Source: Bombella pluederhausensis (GTDB taxonomy: Bacteria > Pseudomonadota > Alphaproteobacteria > Acetobacterales > Acetobacteraceae). Taken from it: a DNA stretch of 64,000 nt. Made by a program: the position numbers and the translations under genes. How positions within the stretch are numbered: the first letter of the stretch is position 1; every line of letters starts with the position of its first letter. Below the pieces are notes generated by a model. It was not told where the DNA came from and did no database searches. It was given only the letters and a program-made list of their open reading frames with translations. The stretch lies in contig NZ_JANIDY010000003.1 in assembly GCF_026385525.1 (NCBI RefSeq), positions 62,001 to 126,000 on the forward strand, given 5' to 3'. Positions 53,571 through 62,543 of the stretch are shown here, piece after piece.

Positions 53571-54191
53571 TCAGAGCAGCCAGTGCTGTCCGGCGGGCAG
53601 AGGCTGGCCCCGGAGCAGCTGGGCAGTTTCAAATAAGGGAAGGCCGATCACACCGGAGGGGCTACCCCCTACCTGCCGAATGAAGGCTGCTGCCTGCCCT
53701 TGCAACCCATAACCGCCAGCCTTGCCGTGCCAATCTCCTCCCTCAATGAGGGCGTCAATCTGCCGCTCTGTCAGGCGGTTGAAGGTGACGTAGCTTTCCA
53801 CCACACGCTCGCAGTAACGGCCTGCGGGCCAGCCTTCGGTGGGCTGGCAGACCACGGCGGTAAAAACCTTGTGGCGGCGGCCGGAAAGCAGCGTCAGGTA
53901 GCGGCGGGCTGTGTCGGTATTCTCTGCTTTGGGCAGAATACGCCGCCCGGCCGCCACGACTGTATCTGCCCCGATGACGAGCGCTGGCCCGTCATGCTGG
54001 GCGGCGACATGGGCGGCTTTGGCACGGGCCATCCGCAGCGCATACGGGCGGGGGAGTTCGTCCCTGTGTGGTGTTTCATCCAGCTCTGCCGGGCAGATGG
54101 CGTCCGGCTCTACCCCGATCTGACGGAGCAGCGCAATGCGGCGGGGTGAGGCGGAGGCCAGAACAAGGGCGGGCCGGGAGGAATCAGCCAT
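53571..54191 (-). CDS. maf: Maf family nucleotide pyrophosphatase
   Basis: A 206-residue Maf protein with LVLASASPRRIALLRQIGV, RMARAKAAHVAA, LVIGADTVVAAGRRILPKAENTDTARRYLTLLSGRRHKVFTAV and the C-terminal KAGGYGLQGQAAAFIRQVGGSPSGVIGLPL. This is the canonical Maf (YhdE-like), which hydrolyses dTTP/UTP and modified nucleotides. It starts 24 bases after infA and ends six bases before the RNase gene. Confidence 0.95.
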   Translation of the reverse strand: MADSSRPALVLASASPRRIALLRQIGVEPDAICPAELDETPHRDELPRPYALRMARAKAAHVAAQHDGPALVIGADTVVAAGRRILPKAENTDTARRYLTLLSGRRHKVFTAVVCQPTEGWPAGRYCERVVESYVTFNRLTERQIDALIEGGDWHGKAGGYGLQGQAAAFIRQVGGSPSGVIGLPLFETAQLLRGQPLPAGQHWLL

Positions 54192-54215
54192 GAGGGGGCC
54201 TGCCTTCCGTCTGTC

Positions 54216-54434
54216 TTATTTGAAGCGGAAGGTGATGCGACCCTTGCTGAGGTCGTAGGGGGTCATTTCCACATTGACCCGGTCACCAGCCAGCACACGG
54301 ATGCGGTTTTTACGCATTTTGCCGCTCGTATGGGCAAGAATGGTGTGCTCGTTATCCAGCGTGACGCGGAACATGGCGTTGGGCAGAAGTTCGGTCACCG
54401 TGCCGGTAAACTCAATGAGGTCTTCTTTAGGCAT
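54216..54434 (-). CDS. infA: translation initiation factor IF-1
   Basis: A 72-residue S1-fold protein, [26 protein letters not shown]...[18 protein letters not shown], the standard IF-1 length and sequence. It binds the 30S A site during initiation. The ATG at 54434 is the family start; an upstream in-frame start at 54524 is rejected. First gene of the infA-maf-RNase E/G-yacG operon. Confidence 0.98.
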   Translation of the reverse strand: MPKEDLIEFTGTVTELLPNAMFRVTLDNEHTILAHTSGKMRKNRIRVLAGDRVNVEMTPYDLSKGRITFRFK

Positions 54435-54549
54435 GAATATCCCTTGCAGGAAGTGGGTAGTGAAGTGTGCGGGCCATGCAGCCAGCTTCATAAAAGTGGC
54501 TACAGCCCTGTCATGACGGCGCATTATGTGCGGGGAGGGGGGGAGGACG

Positions 54550-55212
54550 TCAAGGTTTTTTGCTGGGTGAAGCGGGATCGGGCAGATGGGCTTTCGCCTG
54601 CCAGCAGTACCATGTCAGGGTGGAGCGATGGGGGCTGAAGGAGGCTGTGGCATGTCGGAGCTGCCGGGGGGTAGGGCGGAGAGGCAGTTTCTTCAGGCGG
54701 CGCCAGCCTTCCTGCACGCCGAGGTCCCCTGCGGGAAGCACGTCCGGCCTGCCAAGATGGAAGATGAGCAGCATCTCGACCGTCCATAGGCCAACGCCAC
54801 GCAGGGAGGTGAGCCGTTCTATCAGTGTGGCGTCATCAAGCTGATGGGCTTCGTTCAGGCTGGGGACAAGCCCGTCCAGCCGTCCCTGAGCAATGGCCCG
54901 CAGGCTGGTGATCTTGGCAGCTGAAAGCCCGCAGCTTCGCAGTGCGTCATCATCCAGTGTCAGAAGCATCTGTGGAGTGGGTGGGAGTCCGCTTTCATGG
55001 CCATCTGGCCCAAGAGCACAGAGCCGCCCGAATATCGTTCTGGCAGCGGCGTTGTGGAGTTGCTGGCCTGTTACGGCCTTGATGAGCGAGGCATAAGGGT
55101 CCTGCGTTTGCCTGTCTGGCGCTGTTTGTTCAGAGAGACGGCAGGGGCCGATCGTGGCAATGAAGGCCGCCAGATCGGCATCTTGAGAGAAGCAGGATGG
55201 CAGAGAAACCAC
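54550..55212 (-). CDS. DNA-3-methyladenine glycosylase (AlkA-type, HhH-GPD)
   Basis: A 220-residue base-excision glycosylase. It has [27 protein letters not shown], the helix-hairpin-helix segment [40 protein letters not shown] with the catalytic Asp in PAGDLG, and PLRPTPRQL. It removes alkylated bases and complements the alkyltransferase near 6 kb. The start is GTG at 55212 with AGG a few bases upstream. It overlaps none of its neighbours if TonB begins at 55299. Confidence 0.92.
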   Translation of the reverse strand: MVSLPSCFSQDADLAAFIATIGPCRLSEQTAPDRQTQDPYASLIKAVTGQQLHNAAARTIFGRLCALGPDGHESGLPPTPQMLLTLDDDALRSCGLSAAKITSLRAIAQGRLDGLVPSLNEAHQLDDATLIERLTSLRGVGLWTVEMLLIFHLGRPDVLPAGDLGVQEGWRRLKKLPLRPTPRQLRHATASFSPHRSTLTWYCWQAKAHLPDPASPSKKP

Positions 55213-55298
55213 GGGGACACCTCATTACGGAGGAAAGTGGCTGGGCAGAAAGACCATTACATAAAAGTAGCAACGGGACTGTTTCCGGTGATGACAAT

Positions 55299-56375
55299 AT
55301 GGTCCTTTTTGAGGCACAAAGGAGGGGTCATGACCCTTACCGTTCTGCGCCCCTCTTTTTGCCAGCGGGTTTTCCGCCCGTGACACTGTCGGACGTCCCC
55401 ACGCAGAAGCGCCGGGAACGGCTGGGTGATTATGCCGCCCCGGTAGCCGGGTTACGGACAGAGGCCCGCACGCCCATGCTGCGTACGCAGGTGCTGGTTG
55501 ATCCGCCTCTGATCGGGCCGCTTCTGTTTGCGGCCAGCGTGCATGGTGTAGCGCTCTGGTTGATGATTCAGACCAGCGCAGCCGTGCATGGGACACCCAA
55601 CGGCACGCAGGAGCCTCAGGTTGAGATGGTGTTTGATGCCCCGCCTGTGAAGCACAGTATGCAGGGACCACCAACGCATGAGGTAGGGGGTGCGGCCAGT
55701 GCCCCGGCCCCGACCACGCCGGAGGAAGCAACGCCGGCCCCGATGGAGCCGACCCCGCACACGCCATCCTCTCCGCAGATGACGCCGACCCCGACCGGGG
55801 AACTCACGAATGCGGAAATGTCGGAGAAGCCGATCTCCAAGGCGGCACCACGTCGCCCCCATCGCAGCAAGGCAACTCCGACCCATCAACATGTGACACG
55901 GCAGAGTGAGACGAACCCGTTTGCTCACCCGATGGACCTTTCTTTTGACGGTGAACCTGCTCCGCATCCGCATAAGCGGGGGCGGCATGGTGGTACACGG
56001 GGGCCGGTTGATTTCTCCCTTGGTCCTCTTAGCCTGAACGGGCAGATTAACGCCCCTTATAAGACAAGCAGCAGCGTGAAGGGTGTCAGTTCTGATTACG
56101 GGAGTGAGATTGACCGTTGGGTGCGGAATCATATGTTCTACCCGGACGAGGCCGTGCAGAATGGGGAAGAAGGACCCTCTTCCGTTCATGTTGTGATTGA
56201 TCGGACCGGGAAGGTCATCCGTGTGCGGTTGACGGAATCGTCCAATTCCTATGCGCTGGATGCGGCCACGGCAGGGATGTTCCAGGGGGCGCAGCTTCCA
56301 CCTGTGCCGCCTGACATGCAGGGCGATCATTTCGATCTGGATGTGACAATCCATTATATGTTGATCCGCCATTAA
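55299..56375 (+). CDS. tonB: TonB family energy transducer
   Basis: A TonB-type protein that passes proton-motive force to outer-membrane receptors. It has a cytoplasmic N-terminal section, one membrane anchor (IGPLLFAASVHGVALWLMIQ), a Pro/Thr-rich linker (PAPTTPEEATPAPMEPTPHTPSS...) and a C-terminal domain with VHVVIDRTGKVIRVRLTESSNSYALDAA. ExbBD genes are not adjacent. The start is uncertain: ATG 55299 is taken; GTG 55380 is possible, and a start at 55197 would overlap the glycosylase gene. Even the shorter forms have an unusually long N-terminus before the anchor. Confidence 0.85.
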   Translation: MVLFEAQRRGHDPYRSAPLFLPAGFPPVTLSDVPTQKRRERLGDYAAPVAGLRTEARTPMLRTQVLVDPPLIGPLLFAASVHGVALWLMIQTSAAVHGTPNGTQEPQVEMVFDAPPVKHSMQGPPTHEVGGAASAPAPTTPEEATPAPMEPTPHTPSSPQMTPTPTGELTNAEMSEKPISKAAPRRPHRSKATPTHQHVTRQSETNPFAHPMDLSFDGEPAPHPHKRGRHGGTRGPVDFSLGPLSLNGQINAPYKTSSSVKGVSSDYGSEIDRWVRNHMFYPDEAVQNGEEGPSSVHVVIDRTGKVIRVRLTESSNSYALDAATAGMFQGAQLPPVPPDMQGDHFDLDVTIHYMLIRH

Positions 56376-56484
56376 GCTCTGACCTTTCTCTTGTGGTCAT
56401 GTGTGAGAAAGGGCGTTAGGGTGCGGCCATGCCGGTTGGGGATGCCGGTCATCGTTCACATGATTGCAGGGAAAGTGGCTGTTC

Positions 56485-57489
56485 ATGCGCTTCTGTCGTG
56501 CGCTGCTGGTATCAGGGCTGTGTGTGCCTCTCCTCGGGCTGGGGGGGTGTCTCGATGTGTACAGGCCATTTGCCCATAATCCGGGCGTACAGGCTCAGCA
56601 CCTCGTGCGGGATAATATTCCGCCTGTCCGTCTGGCCGTGCCCGTTCCTGTGCCGGAGAAAGCACCGTGGCGGGCGGCAACGGCCATGTGGGCGCGGGAT
56701 GTAGTGATCGCTCTGGTTGGTCAGTCCATCCCCGCCGTGGCGAAGTTGCCGCAGCCGGGGGACTGGTGGGTTCGTCTGGGGGCTGTCCGTGCTGAAAATG
56801 GTGGCATCCGTCCCCGTTATGCGATTGTCGGGCCTGACGGGAAGGTCCGTGCCCGTGGTTTCGGTGCTGTTATTGATGAAGAAGGGTGGCGCAATGCGGA
56901 CCCCGATGCTCTGAACACGGTTGCCTTGCAGATGGCGCCTGAAATTGCTCGTGAACTGACCGAGATTCAGACCCGGATGATGATGGATGATCCACAGAGT
57001 CTTATGCACCGTTCTGCCCGTATCTGTTTTGAAGGGGTGAAGGGTGCGCCGGGCGATGGTAATAAGGCGCTTGGCGAGGCTTTCTACACGATGCTGCCTG
57101 ACGGGCATAATAGTGTTCAGACTAAGGCCGAAGGTGCTGATTATATCGTCAGGACGACCGTTAGCGTGAAGCCGTCCCCTGATGCACCGCCACCGGGTGA
57201 AGGGCCGCAGCAGCAGGTAACCATTGTCTGGCATGTCATGACCCCGCAGGGCGTGGAAGCCGGTGCGGCCACGCAGGTTCATGATGTTCCAGCGCATTCT
57301 CTGGATGGTTCATGGGCGGATGTTGCAGGCGCTGCGGCACAGGAGGCAGCCGAGGCCGTGCGGACTATCATTACCAACTATTCTGGTCGGTCGCGTAAGG
57401 TTCCTGCTCCCCAGACGGATGTTGGCGGTGAGGCCTCTAAAGAGAAAGACGGTGTGAAGAAGTTCGTGGCGGCTCCGGAAGGGGGCTGA
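56485..57489 (+). CDS. lipoprotein of unknown function
   Basis: A 334-residue lipoprotein: signal MRFCRALLVSGLCVPLLGLGGC with a lipobox LGGC, then a mature part that begins LDVYRPFAHNPGVQ. Later parts have mixed strand and helix (DVVIALVGQSIPAVAKLPQPGDWWVRLGAVRAENGG, ADYIVRTTVSVKPSP, VTIVWHVMTPQGVEAGAATQVHDVP) and a charged C-terminus. No family is recognised. It follows tonB by about 110 bases on the same strand. ATG 56485 is preferred to a TTG seven codons earlier. Confidence 0.7.
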   Translation: MRFCRALLVSGLCVPLLGLGGCLDVYRPFAHNPGVQAQHLVRDNIPPVRLAVPVPVPEKAPWRAATAMWARDVVIALVGQSIPAVAKLPQPGDWWVRLGAVRAENGGIRPRYAIVGPDGKVRARGFGAVIDEEGWRNADPDALNTVALQMAPEIARELTEIQTRMMMDDPQSLMHRSARICFEGVKGAPGDGNKALGEAFYTMLPDGHNSVQTKAEGADYIVRTTVSVKPSPDAPPPGEGPQQQVTIVWHVMTPQGVEAGAATQVHDVPAHSLDGSWADVAGAAAQEAAEAVRTIITNYSGRSRKVPAPQTDVGGEASKEKDGVKKFVAAPEGG

Positions 57490-57590
57490 GGGGCTGGAGC
57501 CATTTGGTTTTTAATTAAGAGTATCTGTACCGTTTTTGCTCCATGTCGTATTGGGAAGGTTAATATTTTCCAAGCGTGTGGAGCTTACGG

Positions 57591-58460
57591 ATGTATAGGG
57601 ATTTTGTAGAGAATCTTTTAAAGCAGCAAATTCTGGAAAGATATTGGAAGTTATATCAAGATAATAACGTGATGTCAGAAAGTGTTCGTTTCTTGGAGGA
57701 TGGAAGCATATCCGGTTATCGACACGAGAATGAGCAGTTTTGGAAATATGAAGATGGAAAACTATTTCTCCTAAATTGTGACAGAGTCGTTTCTGCCATA
57801 TTTGATGATATAAGTGTTACATCAGGAAAAATTTCCCTTAAAGGGCGGCATATTTTAAATGGAAAGAATGGTCCAGATTTTTATTTGGATACACAGGACG
57901 AGAATTATCAGCCGGCTCCTTTCGCTCCAACAAGAGATATCTTTCCCAAACGAAAGATTGGTGACCATACATATGGTGGGATAGATCTTATTGATTCAGG
58001 AAGTGACGATGACCTTGAGATAGGGAAGTTCACAAGTATAGCGGGTGATGTTGCTATTATATGTGGGAATCATAACTATAATTTTGTTTCTAATTATCCT
58101 TTCAAGAGTATATGGAATATGTTCTGGAGGCAATTGGATGATGTTGATGACCATATATATAATGCCAAGACCGTTATTGGTAATGACGTTTGGATTGGTC
58201 GTTCTGCCATCATAAGTGGCGGCATTACTATTGGGGATGGTGCCATTGTTGCCGCTAATGCCGTTGTAACGAAAGATGTGCCGCCTTACGCTATCGTTGG
58301 GGGTAACCCGGCGAAGATATTGCGATACAGATTCTCGGACGAGATCATAGAAGGTTTGATGAAAATAAAATGGTGGGCATGGTCTGACGAAAAGGTAAAC
58401 GCTAACCTTCATTTGATAATGTCAGAAGATATTGAGACATTCATAAAAACATTTTCATAA
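57591..58460 (+). CDS. CatB-related left-handed beta-helix acyltransferase
   Basis: A 289-residue protein. The C-terminal half is a hexapeptide-repeat acyltransferase of the xenobiotic/sugar O-acetyltransferase group: [30 protein letters not shown], then [54 protein letters not shown], with the catalytic His in GNHNY. The first ~110 residues form an extra domain with no clear family. It probably acetylates a surface sugar. The DNA is much richer in A and T than flanking core genes, and the next gene is a glycosyltransferase. ATG 57591 has GGAG seven bases upstream. Confidence 0.87.
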   Translation: MYRDFVENLLKQQILERYWKLYQDNNVMSESVRFLEDGSISGYRHENEQFWKYEDGKLFLLNCDRVVSAIFDDISVTSGKISLKGRHILNGKNGPDFYLDTQDENYQPAPFAPTRDIFPKRKIGDHTYGGIDLIDSGSDDDLEIGKFTSIAGDVAIICGNHNYNFVSNYPFKSIWNMFWRQLDDVDDHIYNAKTVIGNDVWIGRSAIISGGITIGDGAIVAANAVVTKDVPPYAIVGGNPAKILRYRFSDEIIEGLMKIKWWAWSDEKVNANLHLIMSEDIETFIKTFS

Positions 58461-58477
58461 CCAAGATGTTTTGATCA

Positions 58478-58514
58478 GAAAATGAGGTGTTTCTGGAGTG
58501 AATGCCTCATTTTC
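58478..58514 (+). terminator. stem-loop after the acyltransferase gene
   Basis: GAAAATGAGG and CCTCATTTTC form a perfect 10-bp stem with a 17-base loop, 17 bases after the stop; the arm itself ends in TTTTC. Confidence 0.7.
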
Positions 58515-58825
58515 ATATAGTGCTGTATCGATAATTACTACTGGTTATTTCGGCTGGTCACGCAGAGCTCCTGCCTACTCAAAAGGGGACAGAGTGGCTG
58601 TAGCTATTATGTTGTGGGTTTGAACTGACTTTGCAGAATGATGGATTTCAATTCTTAAGCATGCTTTTCACATTTTCTTTATTGAATTCGTATGGTTCCT
58701 TTTCTATTTGAAGGCTATCATTAATGAATAGTGACAAAAATATTCATTTTTGGTAAAAAAAACTTGCGTGGGATTTTCGCCCTCTGTAGCGTGCCTAGGG
58801 TTTAATCAAGAAAAAGGTCATCCCT

Positions 58826-58978
58826 GTGCCATCCAGATGCATTCGTGTTTCAGTAATTGACCAAGAATATACTTTTAAAAAGAAGTATGGGTCCATGAAT
58901 ATGGCACTTTGTAAAATAATAGAAATGGATAGCAGAGTGAATGTTGTAGATTCATTTGGGGAGGTTTCTGACTTTTAA
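58826..58978 (+). CDS. possible small hypothetical protein (50 aa)
   Basis: A GTG-started frame with AAAAAGG about ten bases upstream encodes 50 residues, VPSRCIRVSVIDQEYTF..., ending EVSDF. It has no signal or membrane segment and no recognised family. In AT-rich DNA such frames are less likely by chance than in the rest of the window, but evidence is thin; it could be a gene remnant. Confidence 0.25.
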   Translation: MPSRCIRVSVIDQEYTFKKKYGSMNMALCKIIEMDSRVNVVDSFGEVSDF

Positions 58979-59071
58979 TAGATGGAACTAAACCTATCTG
59001 CGGATCAGTTGAAAGTTCGAGCAGTACACAGCTCGATAGAGATAAGCTTCTTTTAAGGGACAGTTTTCCAA

Positions 59072-60493
59072 ATGAATGTTGAGTATGCTCATATCTACCA
59101 GAATGGACTGAAAATATTCGATGAAAACCCTCCGATAGATATTATTAAAGACTGCCTTTATATACCACGTATTAATTATAGAATGGATGATGGACAGCAT
59201 GGTATTTACGATTTTTATGGCAGACTCGTAGATGCTGGAGGCTCAAGGCGTGGCTGGCCCAACCATACACATGGTCAGTCTCATAATTGCTGTATAAGTC
59301 CATCTTTTGCTTACCCATGGGCTCCAGAAGAATGTTATTTTTATGGTGGCCATATGCATAAGCATTATGGTCATTTCATAATTCAGGTTCTTCCAAGATA
59401 TTGGGCAAGAAAAGGGGATTATAAAAAACATAAAATACTTGTCCACTCTATGGAGAGTGTAGGAGAATTATTTTCCATTCCGTGGATGAGAGAGTTCTTT
59501 AATATATTAGATGTAAAAGAAGAAGATTTCGTAATATTTGATAGGCCGACGCGCATAAAAAATTTGATTATGCCCGGGGCTTCTTTTGAAGAAGAGCATT
59601 TTGCGCATAAAATATTTGCAGAGTTCTGTAATAATATTGGCCTGCAAGAGGGGGAAGGGGACCTTGGTGATAAACCTGTTTTCCTCACACGCTCTCGTTT
59701 TACGAGTACTTTAAGGAGTATTCAAGATGAGTATAAGGTGGCTGACATTTTAGAGGCGGATGGTTTCCGTGTCATTTCACCTGAGACATTAACATTAAGA
59801 GAGCAATTTAATATTTTTTCGCAGCATAGGCCGACTGTTGGTTTTGTGGGGTCTGCCTTCCATAATAGTATATTTTGTCCTTCTCCTATTGGGGTCGCAT
59901 TGTCATGTGATTGGACGTATTGTTCAAATTATTATCTGTCAGATCAGGTCAATAATGCGTCTATTGCTTATTTAAAGGCTCCTGCTGTTAAAACTTTGCC
60001 AATGGACGGTCCGAGGCTGCTTTATAAGGTCGAGCAGCCTGAGGTAGTGGCTGATTATATTCGGCAGGTTGTAGATGATAAGATCTGGGAGAGGTCTAAA
60101 CCTCCTATATCCACGCCTGCAGAAGATAATTTTATTCAGGATAAAAAATACCATATAAAAACAGATCATGGAACATATCTACAGATTAATAAACAGACGG
60201 GGATTATTCATCACTCTAATAGTGTAGACCCTGATACTATAAGGTTAATAGGACAGTTGTCGCCGACAGGTTGGATAAGATTAACAACACCATCCGGTGA
60301 AATACTTACAATGATGCAGGATCAGAGGCAGGGGCCGTATTTGTACTATAAGATGCAGTACGATCCATTAAATCGTTTAGGGCTGCTCCATCCTTTGTAT
60401 AAGAGATATCTGTGTGCCATCCCCAATGGTACATTGGATAACAATCGATCGGATATTGGCGATTGGGAGAGTTTTTCGTTGGAAGAACTGTAA
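59072..60493 (+). CDS. glycosyltransferase family 61 protein
   Basis: A 473-residue protein with GT61 (DUF563) features: GGHMHKHYGHFIIQVLPRYW, the middle KPVFLTRSRFTSTLRSIQDEYKVADILEADGFRVISPETLTLREQFNIFSQHRPTVGFVGSAFHNSIFC, and AYLKAP. GT61 members add sugars in capsule or glycoprotein synthesis. The last 110 residues look like a separate beta-rich lectin-like tail (YHIKTDHGTYLQINKQTGIIHHSN...WESFSLEEL). It shares the AT-rich composition of the acyltransferase. Both probably decorate the same surface glycan. Confidence 0.85.
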   Translation: MNVEYAHIYQNGLKIFDENPPIDIIKDCLYIPRINYRMDDGQHGIYDFYGRLVDAGGSRRGWPNHTHGQSHNCCISPSFAYPWAPEECYFYGGHMHKHYGHFIIQVLPRYWARKGDYKKHKILVHSMESVGELFSIPWMREFFNILDVKEEDFVIFDRPTRIKNLIMPGASFEEEHFAHKIFAEFCNNIGLQEGEGDLGDKPVFLTRSRFTSTLRSIQDEYKVADILEADGFRVISPETLTLREQFNIFSQHRPTVGFVGSAFHNSIFCPSPIGVALSCDWTYCSNYYLSDQVNNASIAYLKAPAVKTLPMDGPRLLYKVEQPEVVADYIRQVVDDKIWERSKPPISTPAEDNFIQDKKYHIKTDHGTYLQINKQTGIIHHSNSVDPDTIRLIGQLSPTGWIRLTTPSGEILTMMQDQRQGPYLYYKMQYDPLNRLGLLHPLYKRYLCAIPNGTLDNNRSDIGDWESFSLEEL

Positions 60494-60504
60494 GTTATTC
60501 ATTT

Positions 60505-60544
60505 CAACAACAAGCCTTCATCCTGTGATGATGGCTTGTTGTTG
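60505..60544 (+). terminator. long stem-loop after the GT61 gene
   Basis: CAACAACAAGCC and GGCTTGTTGTTG pair perfectly; inside them TCATC-CTGT-GATGA extends the stem after one T-T mismatch, for about 17 bp in all. It starts 12 bases after the stop; the following sequence is only moderately T-rich. Confidence 0.75.
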
Positions 60545-60758
60545 AGTGCTTCTTTTAGAAAAGGTTATGACGGCGTCATGAGTATAATCATGAAGCATCG
60601 TTTCGTTTTTAGAAGGAGACTTTCTTCAGGAAAATGAGGGGGGCCGGTAAGCCCATTCATGCAGGATTGGCATGCTGTAAGATCATGACATTAATCGGGC
60701 AGGCTGGTAGAAGGGGCGGGTGTCGCCTCTTACCGTCTTTCTATGAAAAGTACCCGTC

Positions 60759-61694
60759 ATGAAGATCGTTGCCTGTAACAGTAACCTGCCTTTGGCCCAG
60801 GCTGTGGCCGATGAGCTCGAAATCCCCTTGTGCAAAACCTCCATCCGCCGCTTTGCCGATGGCGAGGTGTTCGTGGAGATTCAGGAGAATGTGCGTGGGG
60901 AAGACATGTTTGTTCTTCAGAGCACATGTACCCCGACCAACGATCATCTGATGGAGCTCCTTGTTGTGCTGGATGCCCTGCGGCGTGGCTCTGCACGGCG
61001 TGTCACGGCTGTGATGCCTTATTTCGGCTATGCCCGTCAGGATCGTAAATCTGGCCCCCGTACGCCCATCAGCGCCAAGCTTGTGGCCAATTTGCTGACG
61101 GAAGCCGGTGCCAACCGCATCCTGACCATGGACCTGCACGCCATGCAGATTCAGGGTTTCTTTGATATCCCCACGGATAATCTCTATGCAGCCCCGCTTT
61201 TTGTGCGGGACCTGACAGCCCGCCACCCTGACCCTGAGAAACTCATGATCGTGTCCCCGGATGTTGGGGGTGTTGTGCGTGCCCGTCAGCTGGCTCGCCG
61301 GTTGAATGTTGATCTGGCCATCATTGACAAGCGCCGTGAACGGGCTGGCGTGTCTGAGGTGATGAATGTCATCGGTGACGTGTCCGGCCGTTTCTGCGTG
61401 CTGGTGGATGACATCATCGATAGTGGCGGGTCTCTCTGCAATGCCGCCGAGGCTCTGATGAAGCATGGTGCTGCCGGTGTGGAAGCCTATGTGACCCATG
61501 GCGTGCTGACAGGGAATGCCTGCGAGCGTGTGCGGAACAGCCCGCTTTCCATGCTGACACTGACAGACAGCATCCCCGCAACAGATGAGCTGAAGGCAGC
61601 TGGCAATATTCGGCAGATTTCAACAGCGGGTCTGCTGGGGCGTGCCATTCGGGCCGTTGCTGATGAAAGCTCTGTTTCAACACTTTTTGACTGA
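60759..61694 (+). CDS. prs: ribose-phosphate pyrophosphokinase
   Basis: Makes PRPP from ribose-5-phosphate and ATP for nucleotide, His and Trp synthesis. The 311-residue protein has [73 protein letters not shown], the flexible-loop residues [19 protein letters not shown] and the PRPP-binding loop [18 protein letters not shown]. Codon use returns to the GC-rich core type after the AT-rich island. Confidence 0.98.
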   Translation: MKIVACNSNLPLAQAVADELEIPLCKTSIRRFADGEVFVEIQENVRGEDMFVLQSTCTPTNDHLMELLVVLDALRRGSARRVTAVMPYFGYARQDRKSGPRTPISAKLVANLLTEAGANRILTMDLHAMQIQGFFDIPTDNLYAAPLFVRDLTARHPDPEKLMIVSPDVGGVVRARQLARRLNVDLAIIDKRRERAGVSEVMNVIGDVSGRFCVLVDDIIDSGGSLCNAAEALMKHGAAGVEAYVTHGVLTGNACERVRNSPLSMLTLTDSIPATDELKAAGNIRQISTAGLLGRAIRAVADESSVSTLFD

Positions 61695-61841
61695 ACCCCC
61701 TTCCCGCCGATAGGTGCTGCTGTAAGATGGCATAGAAGGGTTGGACTTGCCCTTTCATGTCCGTCCGCAGGCATGGCGGCTACGGCGGGATGGCTGTCAT
61801 CATTCCCTTCTTGGTAACAGGATTTTGGGAGAGGTTAGGAC

Positions 61842-62438
61842 ATGACACAGCTTCGCATGGAACCATTCTGGTTTCTTCGGCACGGTGAGACGGATTGGAA
61901 TGCCCGTCACCTTTCCCAAGGACGCACGGATATCCCACTGAATGAGACAGGTCTCGCTCAAGCCCGTCTGGCTGGCCGTCAACTGGCTGAGCTGTTTGAG
62001 CAGGGGGCACGGCCTTTCACCCATATCGTGGCCTCTCCGCTGAAACGGGCGTTCGTGACTGCCGAGCATGTACGGGATGCCATTCGTGAGCGGACAGGCA
62101 TTGAGCTACCGCTGACACATGATGCTGATTTTCAAGAAGTCAGCTTCGGTGTGCAGGAAGGTAAGCCGATGGGCGACTGGTACAATACGTGGATTGATGG
62201 CACGTTTGTGCCAGAGAAGGGTGAAGATTTCATCACTCTGAAAACCCGTGGTGTGCAGGCTCTCAACCGGGCGCATGAAGCGGGAGATGGCGCTCCGCTG
62301 ATCGTGGCACATGGGGCTTTATTCCGTGGATTGCGGGCGGCGATGGGGCTTGAGATTAATGTGCGTCTGCCTAATGCCATGCCGCTGAAAGCGGCTCCTG
62401 AAGAAGAAGGTTGGGTATTGAAGCTGCTTTCTGCCTGA
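61842..62438 (+). CDS. histidine phosphatase (phosphoglycerate-mutase-like)
   Basis: A 198-residue branch-1 histidine phosphatase. The catalytic motif is FLRHGETDWNARHLSQGRTDIPLNETG, with ASPLKRAFVTAEHV, the acid residue in FQEVSFGVQEGKPMGDW and the second His in LIVAHGALFRGLRAAMG. It is of the usual GpmB/CobC-like size. The substrate is unknown; it differs clearly from the RHA-type paralogue near 17 kb. A bidirectional terminator follows. Confidence 0.9.
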   Translation: MTQLRMEPFWFLRHGETDWNARHLSQGRTDIPLNETGLAQARLAGRQLAELFEQGARPFTHIVASPLKRAFVTAEHVRDAIRERTGIELPLTHDADFQEVSFGVQEGKPMGDWYNTWIDGTFVPEKGEDFITLKTRGVQALNRAHEAGDGAPLIVAHGALFRGLRAAMGLEINVRLPNAMPLKAAPEEEGWVLKLLSA

Positions 62439-62480
62439 AATTCGTCCATGTTGGGTGGACCGGGTTATGCCCGGTAAGAA

Positions 62481-62515
62481 AAAGGCCGCTCCTGAACAGG
62501 GAAGCGGCCTTTTTT
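62481..62515. terminator. bidirectional terminator between the phosphatase and NodT-family genes
   Basis: AAAGGCCGCT and AGCGGCCTTT form a perfect 10-bp stem with a 12-base loop, with A-rich sequence on the left and TTTTT on the right. Confidence 0.93.
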
Positions 62516-62543
62516 ATGGTCCGTCACTCTGGGGAGTTGTGCG

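Larger units (their letters stand above)
58461..59071. other. long AT-rich intergenic region in the polysaccharide island
   Basis: About 610 bases, markedly AT-rich, with a terminator at its left end and one short open frame (58826-58978). The rest shows no tRNA, repeat array or insertion-sequence end that I can recognise. It probably contains the promoter of the GT61 gene. Confidence 0.4.
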
